Positions 18,043 to 26,526 of a DNA stretch of 44,149 nucleotides are shown here, piece by piece (the first letter of the stretch is position 1; every line of letters starts with the position of its first letter). The notes beneath the pieces are model-generated. The model saw only the letters and a program-made list of their open reading frames with translations, made no database searches and was not told the origin of the DNA. The translations under genes and the position numbers were made by a program. The DNA lies in NCBI GenBank assembly GCA_016184125.1, contig JACPDG010000059.1:1-44149 (forward strand), given 5' to 3'. The DNA is from Candidatus Rokuibacteriota bacterium. GTDB taxonomy: Bacteria; Methylomirabilota; Methylomirabilia; Rokubacteriales; CSP1-6.

Positions 18043-19371
18043 ATGACGCATCGCTGGAAGCTGGGCCGCCGTCTCCTCCTCGTCGTGCTGTGCGCCGAGC
18101 TGCTGTCGCTGGCCGGCGCCGCGACGGTTCTCCCGCGATGGGTCTCGATCGACGCGATCCGCGCGTGGCTCGTCTCGCGGCCACCCGAGCCGCCCCCCGC
18201 GCCATCGGAGACGCCGAATCCGTCCAGCCCGGATGGTGCACCGGGCGCGTCGAACGTCGCGCCACCCGCCGCCGAGAAGCGGCCGGAGCCGCGCGTGCAG
18301 GCGATCGCGGTGCGTCGCGGCGACACCCTGCTGCGCGCGCTCGCGCGCGAGGGCGTCGAGCACCGCGTCGGCCTGAGCATCGCCGACGCGCTGCGCGGAA
18401 GCGGCGCCAACCTCAGGCGGATCCGCCCGAGCCACACGCTCGAGGTCACGTGGAGCCTCGACGGCGAGCCGATCGCGGTGCACTACGTGCCGAGCCCGTG
18501 GCTCGGCTACGTCGCGATGGCGACCGATGGAGGCTGGGAGGTGCGCCGTGCGGAGACGCGGCCCGACGTGCGCGTCGAGGTGGTCGCCGGCGAGGTGCGG
18601 CGCTCGCTCTTCGAGGCCGTCGAGGCGAGCGGGGCCATGCCCCAGCTCGCCTTCGATCTCGCGGAGATCTTCGCCTCGGAGTTCGACTTCACCGCCGACA
18701 CGCGCGCGGGCGACCGCTTCCGGCTCCTCGTGGAGAAGCGGTATGCCGGTGACACGTTCGTCGACTACGGCCAGATCCTCGTCGCCCAGTACGTGAGCGA
18801 CGGCCAGGCGCTGACCGGCATCGGATTCGAGCGGTCCGGGGCCTGGCGCTTCTACGACCGCGACGGCCGGTCGCTCAAGAAGTCGTTCCTGAAGTCGCCG
18901 CTCGAGTTCACGCGGATCACCTCCGGGTTCACGTACGCGCGCCCGCATCCGATCCTCGGCGGCACGCGCCCGCACCTCGCGATCGACTACGCGGCGCCGC
19001 CCGGCACGCCGGTGCGCGCGGTCGCGGACGGTCGCGTCATCGCCGCGGGATGGAACGGGGGCAACGGCATCTCGGTCCGGCTCAAGCACCGCGCGGGGTA
19101 CGAGACGATGTACAACCACCTGTCGCGGCTGGCGCCGGGCGTGCGCCGAGGCGCGCGGGTCACGCAGCGGCAGGTGATCGGCTACGTCGGGTCCACGGGG
19201 CTGTCCACCGGCCCGCACCTCGACTACCGCGTGGCGAAGGGCGGCCGCTTCGTGAACCCGCTGTCCGAGAAGTTCCTCCCCGGGGAGCCGATCCCGGCGT
19301 CCGAGCGCGCCGAGTTCCTCGCGCACGCCCGCGACCTCGCCCGCCGGCTGGAGGACGAAGCTCCCTTCTGA
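18043..19371 (+). CDS. Secreted/membrane-anchored M23 family metallopeptidase
   Basis: The 442-residue protein has a basic N-terminus and one hydrophobic helix (LLLVVLCAELLSLAGAATVL), then a Pro-rich linker. A LysM/OapA-like segment (AIAVRRGDTLLRALAREG) is near residue 85, and a C-terminal M23 endopeptidase domain follows. Zinc ligands are H311 and D315 in HLAIDYAAPPGTP and H392 in STGPHLDYRV. The last motif is H-x-D where lysostaphin-type enzymes have H-x-H. The family cuts peptidoglycan cross-links. I start at ATG 18043; the frame is open back to 17839, but that part is a palindromic repeat. Confidence 0.9.
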   Translation: MTHRWKLGRRLLLVVLCAELLSLAGAATVLPRWVSIDAIRAWLVSRPPEPPPAPSETPNPSSPDGAPGASNVAPPAAEKRPEPRVQAIAVRRGDTLLRALAREGVEHRVGLSIADALRGSGANLRRIRPSHTLEVTWSLDGEPIAVHYVPSPWLGYVAMATDGGWEVRRAETRPDVRVEVVAGEVRRSLFEAVEASGAMPQLAFDLAEIFASEFDFTADTRAGDRFRLLVEKRYAGDTFVDYGQILVAQYVSDGQALTGIGFERSGAWRFYDRDGRSLKKSFLKSPLEFTRITSGFTYARPHPILGGTRPHLAIDYAAPPGTPVRAVADGRVIAAGWNGGNGISVRLKHRAGYETMYNHLSRLAPGVRRGARVTQRQVIGYVGSTGLSTGPHLDYRVAKGGRFVNPLSEKFLPGEPIPASERAEFLAHARDLARRLEDEAPF

Positions 19372-19425
19372 GATTCGCGTTGATCCGGCCGCTCTTTGCT
19401 CTGGCCAGCGCCTCCGCGCACGGGT

Positions 19426-19553
19426 CTCCCACTCTCGCCGCCCTGCGCGACACCCTGCTACCCAAGCTCATCTCGGGCGAGCTCGCGCCAAAGAAAGCGC
19501 ATTGGCGCCGGCGGCTTGAACGGCCCCACGCCCCCGTCGCCAGTGGTGCCTGA
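19426..19553 (+). pseudogene. Remnant of a type I restriction specificity subunit (hsdS) 3' end
   Basis: The reading frame ending at TGA 19551-19553 contains TLAALRDTLLPKLISGEL, the conserved C-terminal helix end of HsdS proteins. Nothing upstream resembles the rest of HsdS, because the M23 gene ends only 55 bp earlier. The sequence after the motif is unlike the usual short HsdS tail. This is best read as a fragment left by deletion of a restriction-modification locus. Confidence 0.65.
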
Positions 19554-19556
19554 CAC

Positions 19557-19936
19557 ATGGCCCTGTCGCGCCTGACCTTCCACTGCCAATTCCGGCGTTT
19601 TGCCCAAGAGGTGCGGCGTTCCAGCGGGCAGCCGTTTACGTCTTTCCACGAAGGGCTGCCCAAGAAGTGGGAGGGCTACAAGGAAGAAGTACTCCGCGCC
19701 ACATCGAAGTGAAGGCAGCTGCGCAGTCGGGAGGACGACTCTCGTTCTTCGTGACAGCGAATGAATGGAGGCAGAGCCGTTCGCTGCCGAACTACCATTT
19801 CTACCTCGTGTTGAACGCTGAATCGAGAAAACGGTCTGTCCTCGTGATCGAAAGCGCGCGGCTCCCCAAGGACGCTCTCTTTCCTGCGAACTACTCCGCT
19901 TCACTCCGTGGTCCGTTCAGCGCCGCCGGGACGTGA
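19557..19936 (+). pseudogene. Broken gene: unknown 5' fragment joined to a DUF3883 3' fragment
   Basis: Two short frames overlap. ATG 19557 to TGA 19712 encodes 51 residues of unknown family (FTSFHEGLPKKWEGYKEEV). A different frame from about 19697 to TGA 19936 encodes RHIEVKAAAQSGGRLSFFVT followed by NYHFYLVL, which resembles the DUF3883 domain found at the C-terminus of restriction and NO VEIN-like proteins. The joint lies near 19690-19700. The simplest reading is one or two defence genes that lost their middle by deletion. The 19937-20010 stretch holds nothing recognisable. Confidence 0.55.
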
Positions 19937-20010
19937 TGCCGGAGCTCAGGCGGCTACCGCTTGGGGCTTCGATTGCAGGACGGTGTCGAAGGCGGCGCGA
20001 CCGAGGCCTG

Positions 20011-20102
20011 GCGATCAGCCGTTTCCTGAGCTAGCGATCAGCCGACGTCTAACATGGCGATCAGCCGACGGTCAACCTTGCAATCAGCCGGATCGTCCGG
20101 CT
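20011..20102 (+). repeat. Four 23-bp periodic repeats with core GCGATCAGCCG
   Basis: The 11-mer GCGATCAGCCG begins at 20011, 20034 and 20057, and a one-base variant GCAATCAGCCG at 20080. The starts are exactly 23 bp apart, about two DNA turns. The array ends 10 bp before the ATPase ATG. Such repeats resemble the multiple terminal repeats of IS21-family insertion sequences, but no transposase is present. They could also be protein-binding iterons. Confidence 0.75.
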
Positions 20103-20112
20103 ACCATGCGCC

Positions 20113-21357
20113 ATGGCCCGCGCGAGGAAGTTTCCCCGGTTCATCGCGCCCCGCCTGCGGGAGTCGCTGGCGGATACGCCGGTCGTGCTCATTCACGGCC
20201 CGCGTCAGAGCGGCAAGACGACGCTCGCTCGTTCAGTGGGCGAGCCGCGCGGTTACCGCTACTACTCGTTCGATGACGACGTGGCGCGCAGCGCCGCTGA
20301 GACGGACCCGGCCGGGTTCGTCGCGGAGTTACCGCGCCGGGCGATTCTCGACGAAGTTCAGCGCGTCCCCGCGTTGTTCTTCGGGCTCAAGCGTGCCGTC
20401 GATCGGGACCGTGTGCCGGGACGCTTCCTGCTCACCGGATCGGCGAACGTGCTCTTCGTGCCCAGGCTGGCAGATTCGCTTGCGGGGCGGATGGCGATCT
20501 TACGCCTGCATCCCCTGGCGCAGAGCGAACTCGCCGGTAAGGTCCCGCACTTTCTGGACACGCTCTTCGCCGCTGGCTTCCCGACCGCCACGTCGGATCG
20601 GTTGGGACCGGAACTCGCCGAGCGAATCGTGGCAGGCGGCTATCCTGCGGCACTCTCCCGCCAGACCGCCCGGCGCCGGAGGGCGTGGTACCTCGACTAC
20701 GTGGAGACGCAGGTGCAGCGCGACGTGCGTGACCTCGCCCAGATCCGCGCGCTCGAAGCGGTTCCTCGGCTGCTCGCGCTGGCGGCGGGCTACACGGCCC
20801 GGCTCATCAACGTCACCGACCTCGCCGCGCCGTTTCAACTCGCCCGCCAGACGGTGTACGACTATGTGATCCTGCTGGAGCGCGTGTTTCTGATCGAGCG
20901 CCTGCCGCCATGGCACACCAACCGGCTGAGCCGGCTGGTGAAGACGCCGAAGGTCCACGTCGGCGACACGGGCGTCGCGTGCGCGCTGCTCGGACTGGAC
21001 GCCGCGCAGTTGTACCGCGACCGCGCAACGCTGGGACCGATGCTCGAGACCTTCGTGTATCAGGAGTTGAAGCGTCAGGCCAGCTGGGGCGATGTTCCGG
21101 TCTCCTTCCACCACTTTCGCGACCGCGACGGTTTCGAAGTAGATCTTGTGCTCGAGCGAGGGACCCAGATAGCAGGGATTGAAGTGAAGGCGGCGGCAAC
21201 GGTGACGCCGGCTGATTTCCGTGGGCTACGCAAGCTACGCGAGGCGGCAAACGTTCGCTTCACCGCCGGCATCGTGCTGTATGACGGAGAGATCACCGCC
21301 ACTTTCGGCGACGGGCTCTTCGCCGTGGCGGTGCGCGCCCTCTGGGAGACGACGTGA
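20113..21357 (+). CDS. AAA ATPase with DUF4143 C-terminal domain
   Basis: The 414-residue protein has a Walker A motif GPRQSGKTT near residue 30, a Walker B-like AILDEVQRVP near residue 79 and sensor-like LLTGSAN near residue 106, as in the AAA_14 family. The C-terminal DUF4143 part (LLARQTVYDYV-like region, then FEVDLVLERG and IAGIEVKAAATV) has the D...ExK pattern of a PD-(D/E)XK nuclease fold. The function is unknown; such genes are common in accessory and mobile regions. It stands alone, next to restriction-gene remnants and the 23-bp repeats, which suggests transfer. Confidence 0.85.
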   Translation: MARARKFPRFIAPRLRESLADTPVVLIHGPRQSGKTTLARSVGEPRGYRYYSFDDDVARSAAETDPAGFVAELPRRAILDEVQRVPALFFGLKRAVDRDRVPGRFLLTGSANVLFVPRLADSLAGRMAILRLHPLAQSELAGKVPHFLDTLFAAGFPTATSDRLGPELAERIVAGGYPAALSRQTARRRRAWYLDYVETQVQRDVRDLAQIRALEAVPRLLALAAGYTARLINVTDLAAPFQLARQTVYDYVILLERVFLIERLPPWHTNRLSRLVKTPKVHVGDTGVACALLGLDAAQLYRDRATLGPMLETFVYQELKRQASWGDVPVSFHHFRDRDGFEVDLVLERGTQIAGIEVKAAATVTPADFRGLRKLREAANVRFTAGIVLYDGEITATFGDGLFAVAVRALWETT

Positions 21358-21450
21358 GCCGCGCCTTGCTCTCGGTCGCTCCGCGGCCCGAAACTTCGGG
21401 GGCCGCCGTGCCGGATGCTACGATGAACCGACCGTCACGAAAGGAGTTCC

Positions 21451-23145
21451 GTGGACTCTGGGCACCCCGCGTCCGAGCCTGCCGTCCGTCTGATTCCCCT
21501 CGGCGGGCTGGGTGAGATCGGCCTCAACATGATGCTCGTCGAGCTCGGCGACGAGCTGATCGCGGTCGACTGCGGGCTCATGTTTCCGGACGACGAGATG
21601 CCGGGCATCGACTACGTGATCCCGGACTTCTCCTATGCGCTCGCCAAGCGGCAGGGCTTCCGGGCCGTGGTGTTCACGCACGGGCACGAGGACCACATCG
21701 GGGCGCTGCCGTACCTGCTGCGCGAGGCGCCGGTGCCCGTGTACGGGACGCCGCTCACGCTCGCCCTCGTCGCCGAGAAGCTGCGCGAGCACGGGCTCGC
21801 CGAGACGGCGGACCTGAGACCGATCCGGCCGCGCCAGCGCATCGAGATCGGGCCGTTCGCCGTGGAGCCGATCCGCGTGACGCACTCCATCGCCGACGGC
21901 ATCGGCCTGGCGATCGACACACCCGTCGGGACGGTCGTCCACACGGGGGACTTCAAGCTCGATCCGCGGCCGCTCGACGGCGAGCCGCCCGACGTCGAGC
22001 GGTTCGCCGAGCTCGGCGAGCAGGGCGTGCTCGTGCTGTGCTCGGACTCGACGAACGTCAACCGGCCGGGGCACACGCCCTCGGAAGCCGAGGTCGGCGA
22101 GGCGCTCGCCGAGCGGTTCGAGCGTGCGCCGGGCCGCATCATCCTGGCGACGTTCGCGTCGCACGTCCACCGGATCCAGCAGGTGCTGCGGCTGGCGGCC
22201 CGCTGCGGCCGCCGCGTCGCCATCCTCGGCATGTCGATGCAGAAGAACGTCCGGGTCGCCGCCGAGCTCGGGTACCTCGAGATCCCGGCCGGCGTCGTCC
22301 TCCCGCTCGAGGATCTCGCGGCGCTTCCGCCCTCGCGGCAGGTGGTGCTCTCGACGGGCAGCCAGGGTGAGCCGAACTCGGCGCTCGCGCTCATGGCCGC
22401 GGGCGAGCACAAGGCGATCCAGATCGAGCGCGGCGATCTCGTGATCCTGTCGTCGCGCGTCATTCCGGGCAACGAGCGCACGATCGGGCGCGTCATCAAC
22501 GCGATCTACCGCCTGGGCGCCGAAATCCTGTGGGAGGACAACGCGTTCGTCCACGTCTCGGGACACGCGAGTCAGGAGGATCTCCGGCGGATGATCGAGC
22601 TGACCCGGCCGCGCTACTTCATGCCGGTGCACGGCGAGTACCGGCACCTGCTGGGACACGCGCGGCTCGCGACGGGTGCCGGCATCCCGGACGAGCGCGT
22701 CTTCCTGCTCGAGGACGGCATGGGCCTCGAGGCGACCAAGTCGGCGGCGCGCGTGGTGACCGGGTACCCGACCGGCCGCGTGCTCGTCGACGGCAAGGGC
22801 GTCGGCGACATCGGCGCCGTCGTCCTGCGGGACCGCCAGATCCTCGCCGAGGACGGCGTGCTCGCCGTCTCGATCACGGTCGATGCCGGCGGGCGGCTTG
22901 TCGCCGGCCCCGAGATCTCGAGCCGCGGCTTCGTGTACGTGCGGGAGAACGAGGCGCTGCTCGACGAGCTGAAGGGCGCGGTGGTCGCCGCGCTCGGCGC
23001 GCGGACGCCCCCGGGCCCGGCCGATCGCGAGGCGCTCGCCGCCATCGTGCGGACGGCCATCCGCAAGCTCATCAACCAGCGTTTCCAGCGGAAGCCGGTG
23101 GTGCTGCCGCTGGTGCTGGTCGTGAAAGGTGGAGAAGACCGGTGA
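21451..23145 (+). CDS. rnj: Ribonuclease J
   Basis: RNase J is a metallo-beta-lactamase/beta-CASP enzyme with 5'-3' exo- and endonuclease activity in mRNA decay and rRNA maturation. GTG 21451 follows AAGGAG at 21441-21446. The zinc motif HGHEDH is at residues 77-82, preceded by GGLGEIGLNMMLVE and DCGLMFPDDEMPGIDYVIPD, which are diagnostic of RNase J. Other marks are LCSDSTNVNRPGHTPSE and GHASQEDL. Length is 564 aa, typical. The last codons (RKPVVLPLVLV) are duplicated 170 bp downstream. Its stop overlaps a GTG start of a small frame. Confidence 0.95.
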   Translation: MDSGHPASEPAVRLIPLGGLGEIGLNMMLVELGDELIAVDCGLMFPDDEMPGIDYVIPDFSYALAKRQGFRAVVFTHGHEDHIGALPYLLREAPVPVYGTPLTLALVAEKLREHGLAETADLRPIRPRQRIEIGPFAVEPIRVTHSIADGIGLAIDTPVGTVVHTGDFKLDPRPLDGEPPDVERFAELGEQGVLVLCSDSTNVNRPGHTPSEAEVGEALAERFERAPGRIILATFASHVHRIQQVLRLAARCGRRVAILGMSMQKNVRVAAELGYLEIPAGVVLPLEDLAALPPSRQVVLSTGSQGEPNSALALMAAGEHKAIQIERGDLVILSSRVIPGNERTIGRVINAIYRLGAEILWEDNAFVHVSGHASQEDLRRMIELTRPRYFMPVHGEYRHLLGHARLATGAGIPDERVFLLEDGMGLEATKSAARVVTGYPTGRVLVDGKGVGDIGAVVLRDRQILAEDGVLAVSITVDAGGRLVAGPEISSRGFVYVRENEALLDELKGAVVAALGARTPPGPADREALAAIVRTAIRKLINQRFQRKPVVLPLVLVVKGGEDR

Positions 23146-23290
23146 ACGCCGAGCTCGTCGAGCGCGTGGTGTCGGCGTTCCGAGCGCCGGCTTTGCCGGC
23201 GCAATCGAATCCTGGGGGAGGCTTCGGAGGGGGCCGTCGAGGCCCCCTCCGACGAGAGCGGAAGCCGGTGGTGCTGCCGCTGGTGCTGGT
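23087..23290 (+). repeat. 34-bp perfect direct repeat around the rnj-ftsK junction
   Basis: The 34 bp at 23087-23120, encoding the end of RNase J, recur without change at 23257-23290. The copies are 170 bp apart and flank the rnj stop and a two-hairpin element. The second copy ends 12 bp before the ftsK ATG. This looks like a segmental duplication linked to the element's arrival. Confidence 0.85.
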
Positions 23291-23306
23291 GCTGGGCGGC
23301 GCATGA
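23142..23306 (+). CDS. Small coupled ORF between rnj and ftsK (possibly a truncated gene)
   Basis: GTG 23142 overlaps the rnj stop, and TGA 23304-23306 overlaps the ftsK ATG. The frame encodes 54 aa. The first 14 residues (MNAELVERVVSAFR) look like a normal helical start. The remainder is read from two hairpins and from the duplicated rnj 3' end. It may be what is left of a coupled gene after the element inserted, or a chance bridge. No family recognised. Confidence 0.35.
   Translation: MNAELVERVVSAFRAPALPAQSNPGGGFGGGRRGPLRRERKPVVLPLVLVLGGA
23184..23252 (-). repeat. Divergent two-hairpin element between rnj and ftsK
   Basis: GCGCCGGC-TTT-GCCGGCGC (23184-23202) is followed by a 12-bp perfect stem with loop GTCGA at 23224-23252 (arms TCGGAGGGGGCC and GGCCCCCTCCGA). 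The order, a C/G-rich hairpin then a G-run hairpin, matches reverse-oriented units of the dispersed element. The sequence is divergent and lacks the conserved tail. Confidence 0.6.
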
Positions 23307-25495
23307 GCAAGCCCGTGAGCCGCGACGAGGCGATCACCTCGGCGCTCGCGCCGGACCGCCCGCGCCGGCGGAAGAAGCGTGCGCACCAGCACCGGTGGCG
23401 CCGCGAGGTGAAGGCGATCCTGGCGCTCGCCGCCGCGGCGCTGTCGCTGGTGGCCGTCGCGACGTTCGATCCCTCGGTCCCGCTCGCCGAGCAGTCGGCG
23501 CCCGTGGGGCGTGTCGGCGCGTCGCTCGGCTGGCTCCTCTTCCACGCGCTCGGTCACGCCGGGTTGCTCGTCCCCACGCTGCTCGCGTGCTGGGGCGCGG
23601 CCGCCTTCGTGCGGCCGATGGCCTCGCTCCGCTGGGGACCCGTCGGCGGCCTGGTCCTCGTGATCGTGAGCGTGACCGCGCTGCTCGATCAGCTGTCGGG
23701 TCCGGTGACGCCGACCGGGATCCGCCAGGGCGGCTTCATCGGATGGCTCGCGGGCGAGTCGCTCAGGCTCACGCTCGGCAGCGTCGGCGCGTGGATGCTG
23801 CCGTCGGCCGGCCTTCCCGTCGGCCTCCTGTTCGTGACGGAGACGTCGTACGCGGCGCTGTCACGACTGCTCGTCACGCGGCTGAAGACGCTGCGCCGCA
23901 CGAAGCGTGAGCGACCGGCGAGCGCGCCCGCGATGGCGGCGCCAGGCGTCGCGCTCGCAGACCCGTTCGAGCCGGCACTCGATCCCCCGGTGGTCGTCGA
24001 GCCCGCGCGCCCGCGGACGCTCGTGGACCAGGGGCTCGCGTGGCAGGAGACGTTCGACTTCGGCAAGGGCGGGGCGGAGAGCTTCCAGCTGCCACCCGTC
24101 GGCCTGCTCAAGCCGCCGCCGCAATCCGAGCTCAGGCGGACGCGCGAGGAGCTCCAGGACAACGCCGAGGTGCTCCGGAGGAAGCTCGCCGACTTCGAGG
24201 TCGAGGGCCGCATCGTGCAGGTCAGTCCCGGGCCGGTCATCACGTCGTACGAGTTCGAGCCGGCGCCGGGCATCAAGGTGAGCCAGGTCGTGAACCTCTC
24301 CGACGACCTCGCGCTCGCGCTCAAGGCGGCGGCCGTGCGCATCGTCGGGCCGCTCGCGGGGCGCGGCACGGTCGCCGTCGAGGTCCCGAACGACGAGATG
24401 GCGACCGTCTACCTGCGCGAGATCTTCGTCTCGCCGGAGTTCGCCGAATCGAAGGGCAAGCTCCCGCTGGCGCTCGGCAAGGACGTCACCGGCATGCCGG
24501 TCGTCGCGGACCTCGCCGCGATGCCGCACCTGCTCGTCGCGGGCGCGACGGGCAGCGGCAAGTCGGTCGGCCTCAACGCGATGATCTGCTCGATCCTCTA
24601 CAAGATGACGCCCGCCGAGGTGCGCTTCCTCATGATCGACCCGAAGCGCCTCGAGCTGTCGATCTACGAGGGGATCCCGCACCTGCTGGCGCCCGTCGTC
24701 ACCGATGCGAAGGAAGCGGCCGCGCGCCTGCGATGGATCGTCGGCAAGATGGACGAGCGCTACAAGCAGCTCCAGCTCAAGCAGGTCCGGAGCATCGACG
24801 GGTACAACCGCGCCGTCGAGCCCGAGGCGCGCCTGCCGTACTGGGTGGTCGTCGTGGACGAGCTCGCCGACCTGATGATGGTCTCGGCCGGCGAGGTCCA
24901 GACGTCCCTCGTGCGCCTCGCGCAGATCGCGCGCGCGGTCGGCATCCACCTCCTCATCGCGACGCAGCGGCCGTCGGTCGACGTGGTCACCGGGCTCATC
25001 AAGGCCAACTTCCCGACGCGCATCGCGTTCCAGATGGCGTCGAAGGTCGACTCGCGGACGGTGCTCGACCAGAACGGCGCCGAGCAGCTGCTCGGCCGCG
25101 GCGACATGATCTTCGTGCCGCCGGGCGCCGCGCGCGCCATGCGCGTGCACGGGGCGTGGGTGGCCGACGACGAGGTGAAGGGGGTGTGCGACTTCCTGCG
25201 CAAGCAGGCGACCGCCGTGTACGAGGAAGTGGTCCTCCCCCTCGACGACGCCGACGCGCCGGGAGGACCGGAGGCCGAGCGCGACGATCTCTACTGGGAC
25301 GCCGTGCACCTCGTCGTCGGCCAGCGCCAGGCGTCGATCTCGTTCCTCCAGCGGCGGATGCGTCTGGGCTACCCGAAGGCCGCGCGCTTCATCGACATGA
25401 TGGAGCAGGACCGCATCATCGGCCCGGGCGATGGGTCGAAGCCGCGCGAGGTGCTCGTCGGCCCGGAGTACCTCGCCAAGCGGGGCAAGCTGTGA
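23303..25495 (+). CDS. ftsK: DNA translocase FtsK
   Basis: FtsK pumps DNA at the division septum and helps resolve chromosome dimers. From ATG 23303 it is 730 aa. About four hydrophobic segments lie in residues 35-195 (membrane anchor). A short linker is followed by the alpha/beta motor: Walker A GATGSGKSVG with K420, Walker B WVVVVDELADLMM and the ATQRPSVDVVTGLIK segment. The C-terminal gamma winged helix (RQASISFLQRRMRLGYPKAA) reads KOPS-type sequences. The linker is short compared with E. coli, as in SpoIIIE/SftA-size relatives. The ATG overlaps the stop of the small upstream frame. Confidence 0.95.
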   Translation: MSKPVSRDEAITSALAPDRPRRRKKRAHQHRWRREVKAILALAAAALSLVAVATFDPSVPLAEQSAPVGRVGASLGWLLFHALGHAGLLVPTLLACWGAAAFVRPMASLRWGPVGGLVLVIVSVTALLDQLSGPVTPTGIRQGGFIGWLAGESLRLTLGSVGAWMLPSAGLPVGLLFVTETSYAALSRLLVTRLKTLRRTKRERPASAPAMAAPGVALADPFEPALDPPVVVEPARPRTLVDQGLAWQETFDFGKGGAESFQLPPVGLLKPPPQSELRRTREELQDNAEVLRRKLADFEVEGRIVQVSPGPVITSYEFEPAPGIKVSQVVNLSDDLALALKAAAVRIVGPLAGRGTVAVEVPNDEMATVYLREIFVSPEFAESKGKLPLALGKDVTGMPVVADLAAMPHLLVAGATGSGKSVGLNAMICSILYKMTPAEVRFLMIDPKRLELSIYEGIPHLLAPVVTDAKEAAARLRWIVGKMDERYKQLQLKQVRSIDGYNRAVEPEARLPYWVVVVDELADLMMVSAGEVQTSLVRLAQIARAVGIHLLIATQRPSVDVVTGLIKANFPTRIAFQMASKVDSRTVLDQNGAEQLLGRGDMIFVPPGAARAMRVHGAWVADDEVKGVCDFLRKQATAVYEEVVLPLDDADAPGGPEAERDDLYWDAVHLVVGQRQASISFLQRRMRLGYPKAARFIDMMEQDRIIGPGDGSKPREVLVGPEYLAKRGKL

Positions 25496-25504
25496 GCGGC
25501 TGAT

Positions 25505-25600
25505 AGAGGAGCGCCCCGGGTTCCACCGGTGCGTCCGCGCACCGCCCGGGGCGCTCCCGAACGTCTGGGGGGTTGGGGGGCCATTTCGGGGCCCCCCACT
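25505..25600 (-). repeat. Palindromic element locus R5 (reverse)
   Basis: A reverse unit after ftsK: arms GAGCGCCCCGGG and CCCGGGGCGCTC, with the nested CGGTGCG-TCCG-CGCACCG hairpin at the apex, then GGGGGGCC-ATTTCG-GGGCCCCCC. It separates the converging ftsK and the minus-strand gene that stops at 25608, where a bidirectional terminator role is plausible. Confidence 0.85.
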
Positions 25601-25607
25601 CGGTCAA

Positions 25608-25850
25608 TCACGCGTGACCGCCCGGCGTCGGCTTCTTCGCCTCGCCACGCGGCGGGAGCTTCGACTGCTGCTCGCGCTCCTCCTCGAGGGAACGGTTGGT
25701 CACGCCCTGCTGCTTGTGGCCCGGGATGTCGGGCCGCGGGGTCGCGCCCGTGCGCTCGGTCCTGTGCAGGGTCTGATCCACGGTCTCCCGGTCACCCTCG
25801 GCCTGTTCCCTGTCCAGGTCGGGGTTCGTGTCGACCTTTCTCTTGGCCAT
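25608..25850 (-). CDS. Small hydrophilic protein of unknown function
   Basis: The 80-residue protein starts MAKRKVDTNPDLDREQAEGD after a strong AAGGAGG ribosome site (25856-25862, minus strand). It is highly charged, rich in Glu, Arg, Gln and Pro, and has no hydrophobic segment. It is likely disordered and cytoplasmic, like small stress-associated proteins. I recognise no family. Its reality rests on the good ribosome site and clean start. Confidence 0.65.
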   Translation of the reverse strand: MAKRKVDTNPDLDREQAEGDRETVDQTLHRTERTGATPRPDIPGHKQQGVTNRSLEEEREQQSKLPPRGEAKKPTPGGHA

Positions 25851-25959
25851 GCCACCCTCCTTGGGTCGCCGGTACCGCGCGTCGCAATGCGCGTGCCGGC
25901 GGCCCGGCGGTCACCGCGCTCGGGGCTTTCCCCCGGCATTCACCGCGATGGATCGCCGC

Positions 25960-26367
25960 TCACCGGGAGCGTGCACGTCCCCGCGAGTCCGGCTCGACGA
26001 TGACGATCACGGCCTTGTACGGCGAGACGACACCGGTCCCGACCGCGCGCACGCGGTACACGTACGTCGTGCCCGGCGACGACGTGCGATCGCGGAAGGT
26101 CCTGGCGTCGCGTCCTGCCGTGCCGATGCGCCGGAACGCGCCCGCACCGATCGCCCGCTCGATCTCGTACCCCGTGGCGAGCCGTGCGGCGTGCGTCCAC
26201 GCGATGACGACGTGCGGCTTGTAGCGCACCACGGTGAGCCCGGCGGGCGGCTCCAGCGTGACATTCGCGGGTGACGGCGCCGTCGTGCGCGCGGCGCTCG
26301 CCACGTGGGACTGGAAGACCATCACGACGATGACGAGGCCGGCTCGAAGACGGTGTCTCCACATCAT
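25960..26367 (-). CDS. Secreted fibronectin type III-like domain protein
   Basis: I start at ATG 26367, preceded by GGGGGAGG; ATG 26364 is equally possible and has better spacing. The 135-residue protein has a signal peptide (MMWRHRLRAGLVIVVMVFQS, cut near SHVASAA) and then one beta-rich domain: YKPHVVIAWTHAARLATGYE, then TFRDRTSSPGTTYVYRVRAV. That is a fibronectin type III pattern. Such single-domain exported proteins probably bind protein or sugar at the surface. No partner is evident; the DUF4139 gene lies upstream on the same strand, about 160 bp away. Confidence 0.75.
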   Translation of the reverse strand: MMWRHRLRAGLVIVVMVFQSHVASAARTTAPSPANVTLEPPAGLTVVRYKPHVVIAWTHAARLATGYEIERAIGAGAFRRIGTAGRDARTFRDRTSSPGTTYVYRVRAVGTGVVSPYKAVIVIVEPDSRGRARSR

Positions 26368-26526
26368 GACCTCCCCCGGACGGCTGGCCGGCCGTCCATC
26401 CCTGTTGGACGCGGCAAGGACGGCGCCCGGGCGGAGGAGCGGGCGGACGGCTACATACGAGGCGCCGCCGACAGGGGATGCCACGCGCCGGCGGCGCCCT
26501 GCACAGGACCGAGGGCAGGCGAGCGC

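Noticed and set aside
21418-23337. A 639-codon minus-strand frame opposite rnj
   Set aside because: Antisense to RNase J, with no domain and a biased Arg/Asp/His composition.
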